A stretch of 64,000 bases of DNA from the NCBI RefSeq assembly GCF_019399895.1, contig NC_091872.1, positions 1,062,395 to 1,126,394 of the forward strand, given 5' to 3'. The notes under the pieces are model-generated. The model saw only the letters and a list, made by a program, of their open reading frames with translations. It had not been told where the DNA came from and searched no databases. The translations under genes were made by a program, and so were the position numbers. Each line of letters begins with the position of its first letter. The stretch's first letter is position 1. The DNA comes from Cardiocondyla obscurior. Lineage: Eukaryota; Arthropoda; Insecta; Hymenoptera; Formicidae. Positions 9,993 to 22,270 of the stretch are shown here, piece by piece.

Positions 9993-11150
9993 TGTTATAA
10001 TTAAAAATAAAATGTAACGCGAAACCGTATTGTTGTTCGAACAGCGAGCGAGGATAAACAATAAAATAAAAATAAAAACGAGCGAGCGTCGACCGAATAA
10101 ACAAACGCGATAAACACATTATTTCTAAAACGGGCTAAAACATATACAAAGTTAAAACTGATAAAAACGAACATTTTCAAATTTGATATGTAAAAACGGA
10201 GTAGGGCGCAAACAGAAGGTCTGGCGCGGGGACATATAAAAGCGGAAAAAACGAAACCGCGCCAGTTCGCCAAATTATTTAACAACGACGTTACTATCTC
10301 CGACTATTGTACGCGGGCCGATCGCCGGTCAGCAAAGGGCCACACGAGGTTTGCTAGAACGTTGAGCCTCTTGCTCAACTTTAATAAAAACGGCCGACTT
10401 GAGGAGAACACGGGAGGCAATTATTATACCGGACCAACTTCCCTAAAACTTCCCGAGAGCGGCTAATCGTCGGTGACGACGAAACAATCATGTCACCGCC
10501 GCGGTGGCAGCACCTCGTGGCCGATTGCCGGCGACGGATCAATATCGATCCGTTTGATAATTGCCTCCGATTCTCGAAGGCGTTACCGGCTCAAGACTTT
10601 TCAGTGTTCGTTCAGCTGTGCCAAGCATCATCTCGTGTGCAACAACGTGCAGTGTGCTTCTCTTCGAATTATTACTCATCGTGCGACTTATCATAAAACT
10701 CAACGCTTTGTCTCCAGTGCAACTCATCCAGAGCATCCTCGCCGTGTGCAACACGCCAAGAATCTTCTGGAAGACATCACCCTGCAGCACGAGGTGTGTT
10801 GAACCTCGTGCTCAGTAACTCGTCTGATCTCGCAGCGTATGATCTCACGATTAATAAAATTGTGACTCAGTTAAACTCAGTGCGGGCTTTTAAAGACAAT
10901 TAAACAGTTTATCGAATCAAGACTAACTCATTCGGAAAACTCATTGTATAGACTCAGTACGGATCTCATCTAGCGACCACGTGCTCAACGCGTGTCTCCG
11001 CGTACCTCGCGCATACGAAGGACTAATACCCGCCTTTTCGCATTAACTAAAACCGGCCACGACCGCGTAATATCCCCGCGGCGTTTGCTGTAAATTCTTA
11101 TTTGTAATAATTCATTTTTTATACAGTATTTGTAAATAGATATATTACAA
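9993..11150 (+). mobile_element. Probable LTR-retroelement promoter region
   Basis: This GC-richer block contains TATAAAAG at 10,235-10,242 in the spacing seen in insect LTR promoters, then about 900 bp without a long ORF, AATAAA near 10,855 and a TA-rich end near 11,150. TGTTATAATT at 9,993 and TATTACA near 11,150 could be LTR ends, but no matching target duplication was found. I cannot tell whether it is a solo LTR or part of the BEL/Pao element to its right. Confidence 0.3.
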
Positions 11151-11636
11151 TAATTTTGCTGATTTAGAAGTCACATGAGAAACGATCTATATTTTACGGG
11201 ACCGAACGTCGGCCTAGCGAGTTCCGTTCGGGGCGCTCATCGGGATTGTAGGATTCGATCGTGTAATAGATAAAATATAACAGTTTTTTTTATTATAAAC
11301 ACGCAGGTAGGTACAATACAGGCGCTGCTAGCACCGGACGTGATACAAACAGTGATCATAAATTTGATACTAAGCAACATTAGCACAAAAATAAAAGGCT
11401 GTGTCCGTGTGCGCTCAATGACTTCAGTCGAAGTCGAGTTGTTAAGGCAATAGGAAAACATAATTAATTAAAAAAAAAAAAGCCGCGTACAAAATAACGA
11501 TATTCGAAAGAGCAAGGCCGCGTTTATAAATATTGATGAGACGTAGGGTATAATTTAACCGTCGAGGTAACGACAAGTACTGTACATTATTAACAAGCGG
11601 CCAAAACAAGTAGAGTCTAGAAGCTTCGAAAAATAA

Positions 11637-11646
11637 TATATAAAAG
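11637..11646 (+). promoter_or_regulatory. TATA box of the BEL/Pao LTR
   Basis: TATATAAAAG lies about 570 bp upstream of the gag ATG. A leader and AATAAA (11,793) follow, as expected for the R-U5 part of an LTR. Confidence 0.45.
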
Positions 11647-12215
11647 ACCGGCAACACAGCGCAAAGATAACAATCTTAACAGTCATAAGCGCGCGATTAG
11701 ATCTGACAGTCGACGATAACGAGAAACTGCGTGTCTCATATATTTCGACAAGCTGCATCCAGTCCGGTCGTGCAGGACTCTTGTAATTAAGAGAAATAAA
11801 TTAATTATATTATCAACAATATAATTCGCGAGTGCCTACTGTCATTCCAACAACATCCTGGAGTATTATTTGCGAATTCGGAGAGTTGCAAACGAGGCCT
11901 CGACAAATTAATGGTCCTTTGAGCCGGATCCAGCCCGAAAAAGACCGGTGGACTGCTGCAGTTTCGCTTGGAAGAAGGAGGAGGCGGCCGTTGGAGGGTC
12001 AGCGAGAGACCACGCGGACCACTGGTGACGGAGTTAACGAGAGCTTGCCGAGACGAGGACGAGAACCGGAACGAACGGTGAGCTGTACAAAGTTTGCACT
12101 AAATTAATGTATCTAATTAGTCCGGCTGTGTAAGCGTGAGGCAAGGTCGAGAAGTTCGGTTTATTGTGCGAAACGCGTGCGACGCAATTAATAAGCGGAA
12201 TCAAATTTTTGCGAG

Positions 12216-13685
12216 ATGTCGACTGCTGGGGGGTCGCAATCGGCGAGCGATCCGGTCGCGGCGGCGGCGCAGCTGATGGCGCAATTAAAGCGACGAAGAG
12301 CAACGATAAAGGCTGCCTGTACTCGGTCAGAGGGTTATGTAAATGGCGTGACCAGAGTAAGCGAAACTACGCGAATTCAATTGCGCGAGCGTAGAAAAAA
12401 ACTAGACGTGTATTGGGATGAGTATAGTAGCATACAGACGCGTATAGAGGATCTCGACGAAAGCGAAACGCGGGATCGTGAGACCTTCGAAAACGCGTAT
12501 TACGATCTATGCACTAAGATCGCCGAGTTGTGCGAGCCGATCGTGACGGCGTCCCCGGCACCGAGTGTTAGCGAGTCGAACGGAGCGGGATGCGCGAGCG
12601 CGCATAATAATGTTAGATTACCGAAATTAAATCTGCCGTTGTTCAACGGAAAGTACGAGGAGTGCGTCCCGTTCCGCAACTTGTTCACCACGGCGGTGCA
12701 TAATAACGGTTCCCTCGCAAAGGTGGAAAAATTACAGTACGTAAGGGGAACGTTGTCCGGAGAAGCGCTAGACATTATAAAAGCGTTAGAAGTATCCGAC
12801 ATGAATTATGACGCGGCGTGGAATTTATTAGGTGAGCGCTATAACAACGAGCGTGCGATCGCGTACGCACATATAAAAGAGATTATGTATTTCCCGCAGT
12901 TGACAAAGGAGAATGCAATCGACATTCGTAAAATGCACGATAGCGTGTCGCGACATTTGTTGTCCCTCAAAGCCCTCAAACGCGAGGCGGACAAGTGGGA
13001 CAACATATTAGTCTACTGATTGAGTAACAAGTTAGATTCGGTCACGCTGAGAGAATGGCACGCCTCGTTCACCGGTTCGGAATTACCCTCGATGAAAACA
13101 TTTAAAGAATTTTTAGCGCATCGCAGCCGCATGTTAGAAGCGATTCCGAGGAAAGAGGCCGTAAGTTATAGGCGGGATGATTCGCGCGTGTTGCCGCGAG
13201 CGGATGGCAAGCGGCAGACGTTACACGTGACGGCTCGTTCGATCAGCTGTTCATACTGTCGCGGTGAGCACGCGGTTTACGCGTGTCGAAAATTCGCCGG
13301 ATTGTCGGTCGAACAGCGTGTTAGCGAGATAAGAAAGCGTGGGTTGTGTCTGAACTGCCTCCGTTCGAGTTCGCATCGGGCCGCACAATGTCCGAGCGGT
13401 AGTTGCAAGATTTGCAAAAACAAACGTAATTCATTGTTGCATCGGTCAATCAAAAAAATCGAGAAGGCGAAACCAGGCGAGGGGGAGGCGGGGGCCTCGG
13501 CGGGGGTTTCACGAGTGGAGTCGCGTGAGTCCACATCGTTGGTCGCTCGCGGGGGGCGCGAGAGGGGCGCGGTGGACATATTGTTGTCCACCGCGGTAAT
13601 ATACGCATACAATAAGCAAAACTCGCGAAGATCTATACGAGTACTGTTGGATTCCGGGTCGCAGGCGAGTTTCCTCATCCGTTAG
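12216..13685 (+). pseudogene. BEL/Pao gag-protease, one stop codon, truncated
   Basis: The ATG at 12,216 opens a polyprotein with a coiled-coil-like N-terminus, then KLNLPLFNGKYEECVPFRNL (the typical BEL/Pao capsid entry, near residue 141) and a capsid domain. An in-frame TGA at 13,017-13,019 interrupts the frame between LVY and LSNKLDS; the same frame continues. Next come Cys-rich knuckles (CSYCRGEHAVYAC, CLNCLRSSSHRAAQC, CKIC) and the protease start VLLDSGSQASFL. The frame then meets foreign sequence at about 13,680. It encoded the structural proteins of the particle; it cannot now make a complete one. Confidence 0.75.
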
Positions 13686-16600
13686 TACTTTTTCCGGAAT
13701 TCCATGTTCGAAAATTATTTTTGTTGCGAATGCTTTCGCCACGGTTGCCGCTTCTTGATTTGCTACTGGTATTGCCTTGCTAAATTTCGTTAAGGCATCT
13801 TGAAATGTTAGGATGTATTTATTTCCCGCATTTGTTACTGTCAGTGGTCCTACAATGTCGAGTGGGCATTTTTCGAATGGCTTTTCCGGCGTGTCGGTTA
13901 TGACCATTGGCATTTTTGTTTTTCTGCTCAGTTTGTTCTTTTGGCATTTTTCGCATTTACTGATGTATTCTTCCACTTCTTTGTTCATGCCTGGCCAATT
14001 ATGATTGAGTTTTATTCTATTTATTGTACATTTCACACCCTGGTGTCCTCCCAATGTGCAGTCGTGATATTCTTTTAATATTTCCATTTTTTCTTTTTCA
14101 GAATATTTTTTTGTTTCGTTCTCTATTTTATTTATTTCGGTTTCTTCGATCGGGTTTCTACTTAGTGCGTCAGCGTTTGTGTTTTTCTTTCCGTCTTTGT
14201 GCACTATCTGATATGTGTAGTCTTCTAGTTTTAGTCTCCAGCGTATCAGTCTTGAGCCCGGATCATTTACATTGAATAACCATGTTAATGGTTTGTGATC
14301 CGTTATTATCATGAATTTCGTTCCGTATACGTATGGTCGGAAATGTTTTACCGCCCATACTATTGCTAGTAGTTCTTTTTCTGTTGTACTATAATTTCGC
14401 TCCGCTTTATTTAGAATTCTGCTGGCATAAGCGATCGGCTTGTCTTCTCCGACCGTTCCCTGTGATAGTATTGCTCCGATTGCATAATCCGAGGCATCTG
14501 TTGTTACCAGGAACTGTCTCGTGAAGTCCGGGTAACTTAACACCGGAGCTGTCGTTAGCTTTTCTTTTAATATTTCGAATGCGTTCTGCTGTTCTATTCC
14601 TCATTCGAATTTTTCTCCCTTTTTTGTCAGTTTTGTTAGTGGTTTTGCTATTTTCGAAAAATTTTCCATGAATTTCCGGTAGTATCCTGCCAGACCTATA
14701 AACGCTTGTATATCTTTTACTTTTTTCGGCATCGGGTAGTTTCTTACTGCGTTTATTTTTGCTGGATCTGGCTGTATTCCGTTTTCTGTGATTATGTGTC
14801 CTAGGAATAATACTTCCTTCCGTAGGAATTCACACTTGTCTGGTTGGAGTTTCAGATTATTTTCTCTTAGCCTGCTAAATACGCTCGTCAGCCTTTTGTT
14901 GTGTTCTTCAAGTGTCGGTCCGTATATCACGACGTCGTCCAGGTATACCAGACACTTGATACCTCGTAATCCTGCTAGTACTGAGTTCATCAGTCTTTGG
15001 AATGTTGCGGGGGCGTTTATTAGCCCGAAGGGCATTCTATTAAATTCGTAATGCCCATGTGGTGTTGAAAATGCTGTTTTGCATTTGTGTTCTTCTTTCA
15101 TTTGTATTTGATGATACCCAGATGCAAGGTCTAATGTGGTGAAGTATTTCGCGTTTCCTAGCTGATCTAGTATTTCGGTGATATTTGGTATTGGAAATGA
15201 ATCACCTATCGTTATTTCGTTGATTTTTCGGAAATCCACCACTATTCTTAATTTCGCTTTTCCTGACGCGTCTACTTTCTTTGGTACTACCAGTATGGGC
15301 GCGTTCCATTGGCTGCTACTTTGACGAATTATATCTTCTTTTAGCATTTTGTCTATTTGTCTATTTACTTCTTCTTTGTGTTTCTCTGGTAACCTATACG
15401 GGCGACTATTTATTGGCGGATTTTCGTTTGGTGTATTTACCTCGTGTTTGACGGCTGCTGTGTACGTTAGTGCGTCACCTTCTAGATAAAATATGTCGCA
15501 ATAATGTAGGCATATTTTTTCAAGTTTTCTTTTTTCTTCTTTGTTCAGATGATCCGTTCTTAGCTGCTTCATTAATTTTTCGCTGCGTTCCTGTATCGTT
15601 TCGTTGTCGGTTCTTTTATTCAGCGTCAGCACTTTCGCGGAGTTGATGGTTCTCAGTTCTTCTATCTCCACTTGCGGTGTATGTATTTCCATCGGTTTTT
15701 CTGTCATGTTGAGCACACTTACTGGGCACTCGTTATCTTTTGGTGCTACCAGGCAGTTTCCTATGAATACTCCTGGTTTTGTTTCTTCCGCATTAATTAC
15801 TCCTACTTGATTTTGACTTGTGATTGCTCGGAGTATTGTTTCGCTGCGCGGGGGCAGTATATATTTTTCGTACGGATGTAATTTAAATTTTACTCCGTCT
15901 ATTACTATCTGCTCCTTTCCGTGCAAACAAGATGCTCTTTGTTTTGTCAGAAAGTCTATCCCTAGTATTCCTTCGTACTCTATCGGGAAATCATTTCTTA
16001 CTACGTACATTTTCTGTTTTACGTTTTTTCTGCCTATTTTAATTGTTGCTCTTATTTTCCCTATTGTATTAATTTTGTGTCCTGTGACACCTGTTAATGC
16101 CATTTTTTCCTCGATTATCGGTGTGTCTTCCTTTAAATTTCCTACTTTTATTAGTGTGATTGTCGCTCCTGAGTCCACCAATAAATTCAACCTTCCTTTT
16201 TTCGCTTGTTCGACGTTTAGCGTGATGAGTTTTAATCCGTTACTCACTTCTTTCGTCGCTATATTCGCAACTTGATATTCTCTTGCCGCTCTTATTATTC
16301 TTGGTTTCTGTCTCTCTTCTTCGCTTTCGCTTCCGCTTTCTTTGCTTTGGCTGGTTTCTGTTCTATTCTGACTTGTGCGCGCTATGTTTATCGCGGGCGA
16401 CTGTCTTGTGCGTATCGTCTGTCTGTTATCTTTTCTTTGCCATCGCGTATCTGGTCGTCCGTTCACCGACCAGCATTCGTCTCGTGTGTGTCCTGGCTTT
16501 CTGCAGTGTGTGCAGAATTTCTCTGTGTTATTAATTCTCGCACGTGTTTCGGCTCGCGGCAGGTAGAATCCGTTTATGTGTCTGTTGCTTCGGCATTCGC

Positions 16601-17288
16601 GTGTTATATGACCTGCTTTCCCGCATTTGTTGCATGTAATGCTTGATGATCGCTGTTTTTCGTGCGTTTCGTTTGTTCGCGTTTTTTCATATGTGCCTTT
16701 ATATTTTGTTACTCTTATTTTTTCTTCTTCTACTGCGCCTTCTATCGCGTCTTTTAACGTCTCGAAATGTTGCGAGCGGACCATTGTTTTAATGTCGTCT
16801 GTTAGTCCCATGTGAAAGTAATGTAACGCTTGTCGCTGAATTAATTTTAGAACCGTACGTTTCTGTTCGCTGGTCATTTCTTCTTCATCTGTCATAGCTT
16901 CGTATAATTCCATCGCGGTTTTTTGTACGCGTAGTCCGTAGGTTGTCGCGCTTTCTCCGTATTTTTGTTTCAGCGTGCTCATCTCTGTCTGTAAACGCGA
17001 AGTTCCCTTTTTCCTTAAATATGTTTTTTCGAATTCCTTTAGAAATTGATCAAACGTTGTTATGTCTCTCGCGTCGAAATCTAATAGCGCGGCGCCCTTC
17101 AATTTCGTGCAGAGTACCGCTTCTAGTAGTGTTTCTGTATCTTCGCGTGTGACGTGTCTCGCGGCGTACGCGCATGCTTTTAAAAATTCTTTTGTTTGAG
17201 CATGATTTGTTCCGTCTACCGTCGGAATCATTGCTCGTGCGTCCTTAAGTTTAAACGTAGATGCTGGTTCCGTCGGTCTGTTTCGTAC
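13686..17288 (-). pseudogene. Gypsy A gag-pol, C-terminal part
   Basis: From right to left the frame shows the gag capsid domain, two CCHC knuckles (CNKCGKAGHITREC, CTHCRKPGHTRDEC), protease (LLVDSGATITLI), RT with the catalytic YLDDVVIY, RNase H (TTDASDYAIGAILSQG), the HHCC integrase zinc-binding region (HDCTLGGHQG ... CEKCQ) and the start of the integrase core (PLDIVGPLT). One in-frame TGA at 14,601-14,603 lies between the RT connection and RNase H. The frame then enters BEL/Pao DNA shortly after LTDEE, losing the rest of the integrase. Apart from these breaks it is open, so decay is modest. Confidence 0.85.
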
Positions 17289-17669
17289 TATAGCGGTATT
17301 ATTTTTGATGTTTGCGTCAAGGCACAAGCCTCTTGAGCCGTTCCACTCAGTAATAAGTTACCGAGCATTTGATCGGGCCCGCCAAACGGAGCCGAACCCG
17401 CCGATGCCGATCGCGGCAGCGATAGCGCAATCTTCTAACTTTCCTGTCGGCTTCCCGAACCCGTTTCGAGATCTAACGACAATTTTCGAATTTAGCCGAG
17501 CAACAGCGATAAGAGGGCCCGTTCCGAACGAGACAGAACAAGTCAGTCGCTTTCGAGCTTTCATATGGATCACTGCTCTCGCGTTGAATAAAGGATCCTA
17601 CGTTTACGAAAGAAAGCTTTGAGCAGAACATTTTCCGTTTCTCTCCCTCTCCCCACGGCCATCCCTACA
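17289..17669 (+). repeat. 5' LTR of Gypsy B
   Basis: Begins TATAGCGG and ends CCCTACA; AATAAA lies near 17,586. It is nearly identical to 22,271-22,651. The sequence just downstream contains TGGGATTCGGGAC, a possible offset primer-binding site, which I cannot assign to a tRNA. Confidence 0.85.
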
Positions 17670-17767
17670 AAATTTTCAGAAGTGGGATTCGGGACTTCCG
17701 TGTGTTACGTGTAAAGCATTGCGCGAGAACGAGACTTGTTACGTATTATTAAGTTTAGTGAGCGAAG

Positions 17768-20700
17768 ATGAGTACGTTGACCGTGGCCGAGCTTAAGGAA
17801 AAGCTCAAGAAGTTAAGTTTGCCGACGGCCGGGCTCAAGATCGAGCTAGTCAAGCGACTGATGGAAGCGGGGGTACCAGCGGAAGAGTTAAGAGGCCCGT
17901 CGAGCTGTGTGCCCGACGAGGGGTCCGACGAAGACGACGCGGATGCAGCTGTTCCCCCGACGGTTTTGCCATCCCGTAAGGAATACGAGCTGCTGCTGAA
18001 GGAAAGAGATTTGGCAGCGCTAGAAGCACAACTTTTACGACGGGAACTAGAATTGCTACGGATGACACCACCATCCAGGGAAGGCCTGCCCCTGGCACCG
18101 AGGGTACGAAAGTGGCAGGATTTGAAGGAGCTGGTCAGTGTGTATGACGGCCAGGAATCTGATTTTGACCGGTGGCACAAGCAGATAAGCAAACTGCTTT
18201 CCACATACCAACTGGATCGCCATGAATCAAAGGCGTTAGTGTGCAGTCGATTAACGGGCAAGGCGCTGAAATGGTACCACTCACGTTCGGATTGTGTTGA
18301 ATTAAATTGCGACGATCTTTTGCGGGAGTTGACCAGGATGTACGGACAGCGACCGGATCCATTGGCTTTACGAAGAGAGCTTGAAGCAAGAATTTGGCAA
18401 GCAGACGAAACATTCGCCGATTATCTGCATGATAAGGTGATACTCGCTAACCGGGTGCCTGTGCCGGAATTAGAAACAATTAGTTACGTAATCGAGGGCA
18501 TACCTAACCAAGAACTACGCACACAAGCTCGAGTTCAGCGTTATCAAACCGTTGATGAGATGCTAACCGCTTTTGTGGATGTACCATCGCCGAAGGGAGC
18601 TCCCCGCCGACCGAGCGCGCCGGCCGTAAAAGGTAAAGCGCCGGAAAAAGAGAAGCCGAGGACAAAGGGAACGGAGATCCGAAGATGCTACAACTGCAAT
18701 GAGACCGGACACCTCGCGGTGAATTGCACCAAGCCGAAGAGAGAACGAGGTTCCTGTTTTAAGTGTGGGAAAACCGACCACAAGGTAAGTCAGTGTGGTC
18801 CCGCGTCGAAGGATGTCCACTACGTCGTGCCGACCCCCGACGGAGATTGTAGTTCGGCAGCGGAGGATGTAAATTACGTGACGCCGTTTCCCAACGAGGA
18901 CAACGATTTCCGACGGCCCGTGGAAGTGCGATTTCAGAACGAGAGCGGTAACGTTAAGTTAAGTTTCGACGCGCTTATCGATTCGGGAAGTCCGATTTGC
19001 ATAATTAAAGAACGATATATTCCGCGAAAATTTATGTTAGAAAATTCTAAGTCCGACCGTTATTGCGGGATAAACGGTAGCGGTTTGAAAATAATCGGTT
19101 GTGTAAATTCAACGCTTGTTTATGAACACGGCGAGTATGATGTTATGTTACGCGTCGTTTCAAACGATACTATGAAAAACTCTTTGATACTCGGGCGTGA
19201 TTTTTTAAAGATAGCCAAATTAACAATAGGGAACGATAATGAGGTTGCGGAAATAATGAACATTAATGTAACTGAGGAAAGCAATGAAATAAATACGCGG
19301 GACATGTGTATAAATGATGACCTTTCGTTTGAGGTGAAGGAACGGGCGCGTTATTTATTACAAACGTATTATATAAATCCGGATAGGCCACCGAAGCCGG
19401 CGGTTGAAAATGTAATGACGCTCAACCTCACGAGCGATAAGTTTTCATGTGCGCCGAGACGACTTTCGTTTTGCGAAAAAGATAAGTTGCGTAAAATCAT
19501 TGACGAATTATTAGAAAAGAATATTATTCGTGAAAGCACATCTGAATACGCATCACCGATCGTGCTAACTAAGAAAAAGAACGGGGAAATACGAATGTGC
19601 GTGGATTTCAGAACGCTAAATAAGTTGACAACTCGCGATCACTTTCCGTTACCACTGATCGAGGATCAGATCGACTTATTGCAAGGGAAAAAATATTTTT
19701 TGACCCTGGATCTCCGGGACGCGTTTTTCCACATACGCATGCACGACGATTCTATAAAGTATACGTCTTTTGTCACGCCATTAGGGCAATACGAATATAC
19801 GCGGATGCCATTTGGTCTAAAAGGTGCGCCTCTACGTTTTCAGAGATATGTTACGCAAATATTTCGGGATTTAATTAACGCGGGTGAAATATCAGTATAT
19901 CTAGATGACTTTCTCGTGGCGACAGAAACGATAGAACACCATTTTGGGGTGTTACGGAAGGTTTTCGGTTTTCTCGTCACAAACTGTTTGGAATTACGTT
20001 TGAGCAAGTGCAGTTTTCTGCAAACAAAGCTCGACTATTTAGGATATACAATCACTAGTGAGGGAATCCGTCCGACGGCTCGAGGTGTCGAGGCGGTACG
20101 AAATTTCCCGGCTCCCCGAAATGTACGAGATATGCAGAGTTTTCTGGGACTATGTTCGTATTTTAGAAAATTTATGGAAGGATTTTCAATTATTGCTAAG
20201 CCCTTATACGATACGGTAAAAAAGAATAATGATTTTAAATTTGAAGGTCCGGAAAGACAAGCTTTCGAAGCACTTAAACAAAATTTAATAAACGCACCGA
20301 TTCTCTGTATATATTCACCGAAAGACAAGACCGAGCTGCATTGTGATGCAAGCGCGTTAGGTTTTGGAGCTATTTTATTGCAGCGGAAACTCGATAAAAA
20401 ATTACACCCTGTGTTTTACTTTTCAAAACGAACAACAGAAATTGAGTCGCGGTATCACAGCTTCGAGCTGGAAGCTCTCGCTATAATTTACGCACTCCGT
20501 CGCTTTCGAATTTATTTGTTAGGCGTTAAATTTAAGATTATTACCGATTGCCAAGCGCTGGCTTTAACTCTGAATAAAAAGGAAACTAACCCTCGTATAG
20601 CGCGATGGGCGTTGGAAATGCAGGATTACGATTATTTACTGGAACACCGAGCTAGTTCGCGAATGCTGCATGTTGATGCTTTAAGCCGACAAGTATTAGT

Positions 20701-21934
20701 CCTCGAAGATAATTCGTTCGACAGAAATTTAGCCTTGTGTCAAAGCGAGGATCCTCAAATCGTAAAAGTCCGCGAAGAACTGGAAAATGCTGAGAATAAA
20801 TATTATGAGATGAGAAACGGACTCGTGTACCGAAAAAATCAGGGCCGAATTTTATTTTATGTTCCATCAATCTTAGAATCAAATATTATTCATAAGTATC
20901 ACAACGAGATGAGCCACATTGGAGTTGAAAAAACAATCAAAAATATATTAACTAGTTATTGGTTCCCCGAGCTAAAGTCAAAGGTTGAGAAGCATATCAG
21001 GAGCTGTTTAAAGTGTATAGCTTTTACACCGAATTCCGGGAAAGTCAAAGGGACCCTGCACAGCATTCCCAAGGGTGATATACCTTTTGCCACTTTGCAT
21101 ATAGACCATCTGGCTCCCGTATCTCGTTCGGATTCTAAAAAGTATCGCTACATTTTTGTTATCGTCGATGCGTTTAGCAAATTTGTGAAACTCTATGCTG
21201 CAAAGAGTACCGGCACCGCGGAAGTAATAAAGTGTCTCAAGTCATACTTCGAGCATTACAGCCGACCGCTGCGTATTATTTCGGATCGGGGCAGTTGCTT
21301 TACGTCTCGCGAATTTGCTGAATTTATGGAAAGAAATAATATCCGACACATTATGATCGCCACAGCCTCACCTCAAGCGAATGGCCAAGTAGAGCGCTTT
21401 AATCGAACTATCCTGCCAATGATAGCGAAGTTAGCCGACGAACGCGACACACGTTGGTATAACGTACTTAAGGACGTAGAATTTGCTTGTAATAACACGG
21501 TATCCAAGGCCACGAATGAATGCCCTAGTGTATTACTTTATGGAATTCGTCAGCGTGGCAATTTAATAGACGAATTGTCGGAAACATTACAAGCGTGCGG
21601 AAATTTAGAGGTACAACGCGACCTGAAAAATATACGGAAAATAGCGAGCGAGCGGATTCTGGAAAACCAAGACGCTAATAAACGTGCTTTCGATAGGAGA
21701 CACAAGAATGCGACCCAGTACAATGTAGGCGATAAAGTGATGATCCGAAACTTTGATTGTACACCGGGAGTATCGCCAAAAATGATACCGCGCTACAAAG
21801 GACCGTTTCAGATAGACCGCGTTTTAAGAGGAGATCGATATGTGATAAAAGATGTCGAGGGATTTCAATTGTCGCAAGTCCCCTATCACGGTACGTGGGA
21901 GGCCGCGAATATGCGCCCGTGGAAACCATGTTAA
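17768..21934 (+). CDS. Gypsy B Gag-Pol polyprotein
   Basis: One frame of 1,388 residues. Residues 1-35 form a SAP-like helix-extended-helix (LTVAELKEKLKKLSLPTAG, then LVKRLMEAG), unusual at a Gag start. An acidic linker, a short coiled coil (residues 75-100) and the capsid domain follow. Two CCHC knuckles lie near 308-340 (CYNCNETGHLAVNC, CFKCGKTDHKVSQC). Protease (ALIDSGSPICII) is near 402, RT with YLDDFLVA near 711, RNase H (LHCDASALGFGAILLQ) near 860, the HHCC region near 1040 and the integrase core near 1112, with the catalytic glutamate in QANGQVERFNR. Gag and Pol share one frame. All key catalytic motifs are present and there are no stops, so it may be active. Confidence 0.9.
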   Translation: MSTLTVAELKEKLKKLSLPTAGLKIELVKRLMEAGVPAEELRGPSSCVPDEGSDEDDADAAVPPTVLPSRKEYELLLKERDLAALEAQLLRRELELLRMTPPSREGLPLAPRVRKWQDLKELVSVYDGQESDFDRWHKQISKLLSTYQLDRHESKALVCSRLTGKALKWYHSRSDCVELNCDDLLRELTRMYGQRPDPLALRRELEARIWQADETFADYLHDKVILANRVPVPELETISYVIEGIPNQELRTQARVQRYQTVDEMLTAFVDVPSPKGAPRRPSAPAVKGKAPEKEKPRTKGTEIRRCYNCNETGHLAVNCTKPKRERGSCFKCGKTDHKVSQCGPASKDVHYVVPTPDGDCSSAAEDVNYVTPFPNEDNDFRRPVEVRFQNESGNVKLSFDALIDSGSPICIIKERYIPRKFMLENSKSDRYCGINGSGLKIIGCVNSTLVYEHGEYDVMLRVVSNDTMKNSLILGRDFLKIAKLTIGNDNEVAEIMNINVTEESNEINTRDMCINDDLSFEVKERARYLLQTYYINPDRPPKPAVENVMTLNLTSDKFSCAPRRLSFCEKDKLRKIIDELLEKNIIRESTSEYASPIVLTKKKNGEIRMCVDFRTLNKLTTRDHFPLPLIEDQIDLLQGKKYFLTLDLRDAFFHIRMHDDSIKYTSFVTPLGQYEYTRMPFGLKGAPLRFQRYVTQIFRDLINAGEISVYLDDFLVATETIEHHFGVLRKVFGFLVTNCLELRLSKCSFLQTKLDYLGYTITSEGIRPTARGVEAVRNFPAPRNVRDMQSFLGLCSYFRKFMEGFSIIAKPLYDTVKKNNDFKFEGPERQAFEALKQNLINAPILCIYSPKDKTELHCDASALGFGAILLQRKLDKKLHPVFYFSKRTTEIESRYHSFELEALAIIYALRRFRIYLLGVKFKIITDCQALALTLNKKETNPRIARWALEMQDYDYLLEHRASSRMLHVDALSRQVLVLEDNSFDRNLALCQSEDPQIVKVREELENAENKYYEMRNGLVYRKNQGRILFYVPSILESNIIHKYHNEMSHIGVEKTIKNILTSYWFPELKSKVEKHIRSCLKCIAFTPNSGKVKGTLHSIPKGDIPFATLHIDHLAPVSRSDSKKYRYIFVIVDAFSKFVKLYAAKSTGTAEVIKCLKSYFEHYSRPLRIISDRGSCFTSREFAEFMERNNIRHIMIATASPQANGQVERFNRTILPMIAKLADERDTRWYNVLKDVEFACNNTVSKATNECPSVLLYGIRQRGNLIDELSETLQACGNLEVQRDLKNIRKIASERILENQDANKRAFDRRHKNATQYNVGDKVMIRNFDCTPGVSPKMIPRYKGPFQIDRVLRGDRYVIKDVEGFQLSQVPYHGTWEAANMRPWKPC

Positions 21935-21970
21935 GAGTTAAGATAATAAGTTACTAGAATTTAAAATTTG

Positions 21971-22106
21971 CTATGCGTTTAATTTAAGATTTATCCGGCG
22001 TTTAGTTTCTATATTTACAGCGGACTTAAGATCTGTTATGCGTTTAATTTAAGATTTATCAGGCGTTTAATTTCTATATTTACAGCGGATTTAAGATCCA
22101 TTATGC
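21971..22106 (+). repeat. Two 68-bp direct repeats before the 3' LTR
   Basis: The unit starting TATGCGTTTAATTTAAG and ending near TTAAGATC occurs twice in tandem between the polyprotein stop and the 3' LTR. A third, degraded start (TATGCGTTTTATTTTG) follows. Confidence 0.65.
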
Positions 22107-22270
22107 GTTTTATTTTGAATTCTCGGCGGATTTTGTTAATTATTTAAAAATTAATTTCCTTTGTTATTATCAGGCAAGTTCCAAGTTAAAATTTTTTGTT
22201 TTTCTATGTATGTTGGAACACCGTATGTGTATAATTGATCGGGGCGATCAATAGTCAGGAATGGCCGAAT

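Larger units (their letters stand above)
11200..13685 (+). mobile_element. Truncated BEL/Pao retrotransposon
   Basis: A 5' LTR-like region with TATATAAAAG (11,637-11,646) is followed by a leader and a BEL-type gag running into an aspartic protease. The element stops abruptly at 13,686, where minus-strand Gypsy integrase sequence begins. RT, RNase H, integrase and 3' LTR are missing. The LTR probably ends at CCAACA near 11,852-11,855, but without a second LTR its bounds are uncertain. Confidence 0.65.
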
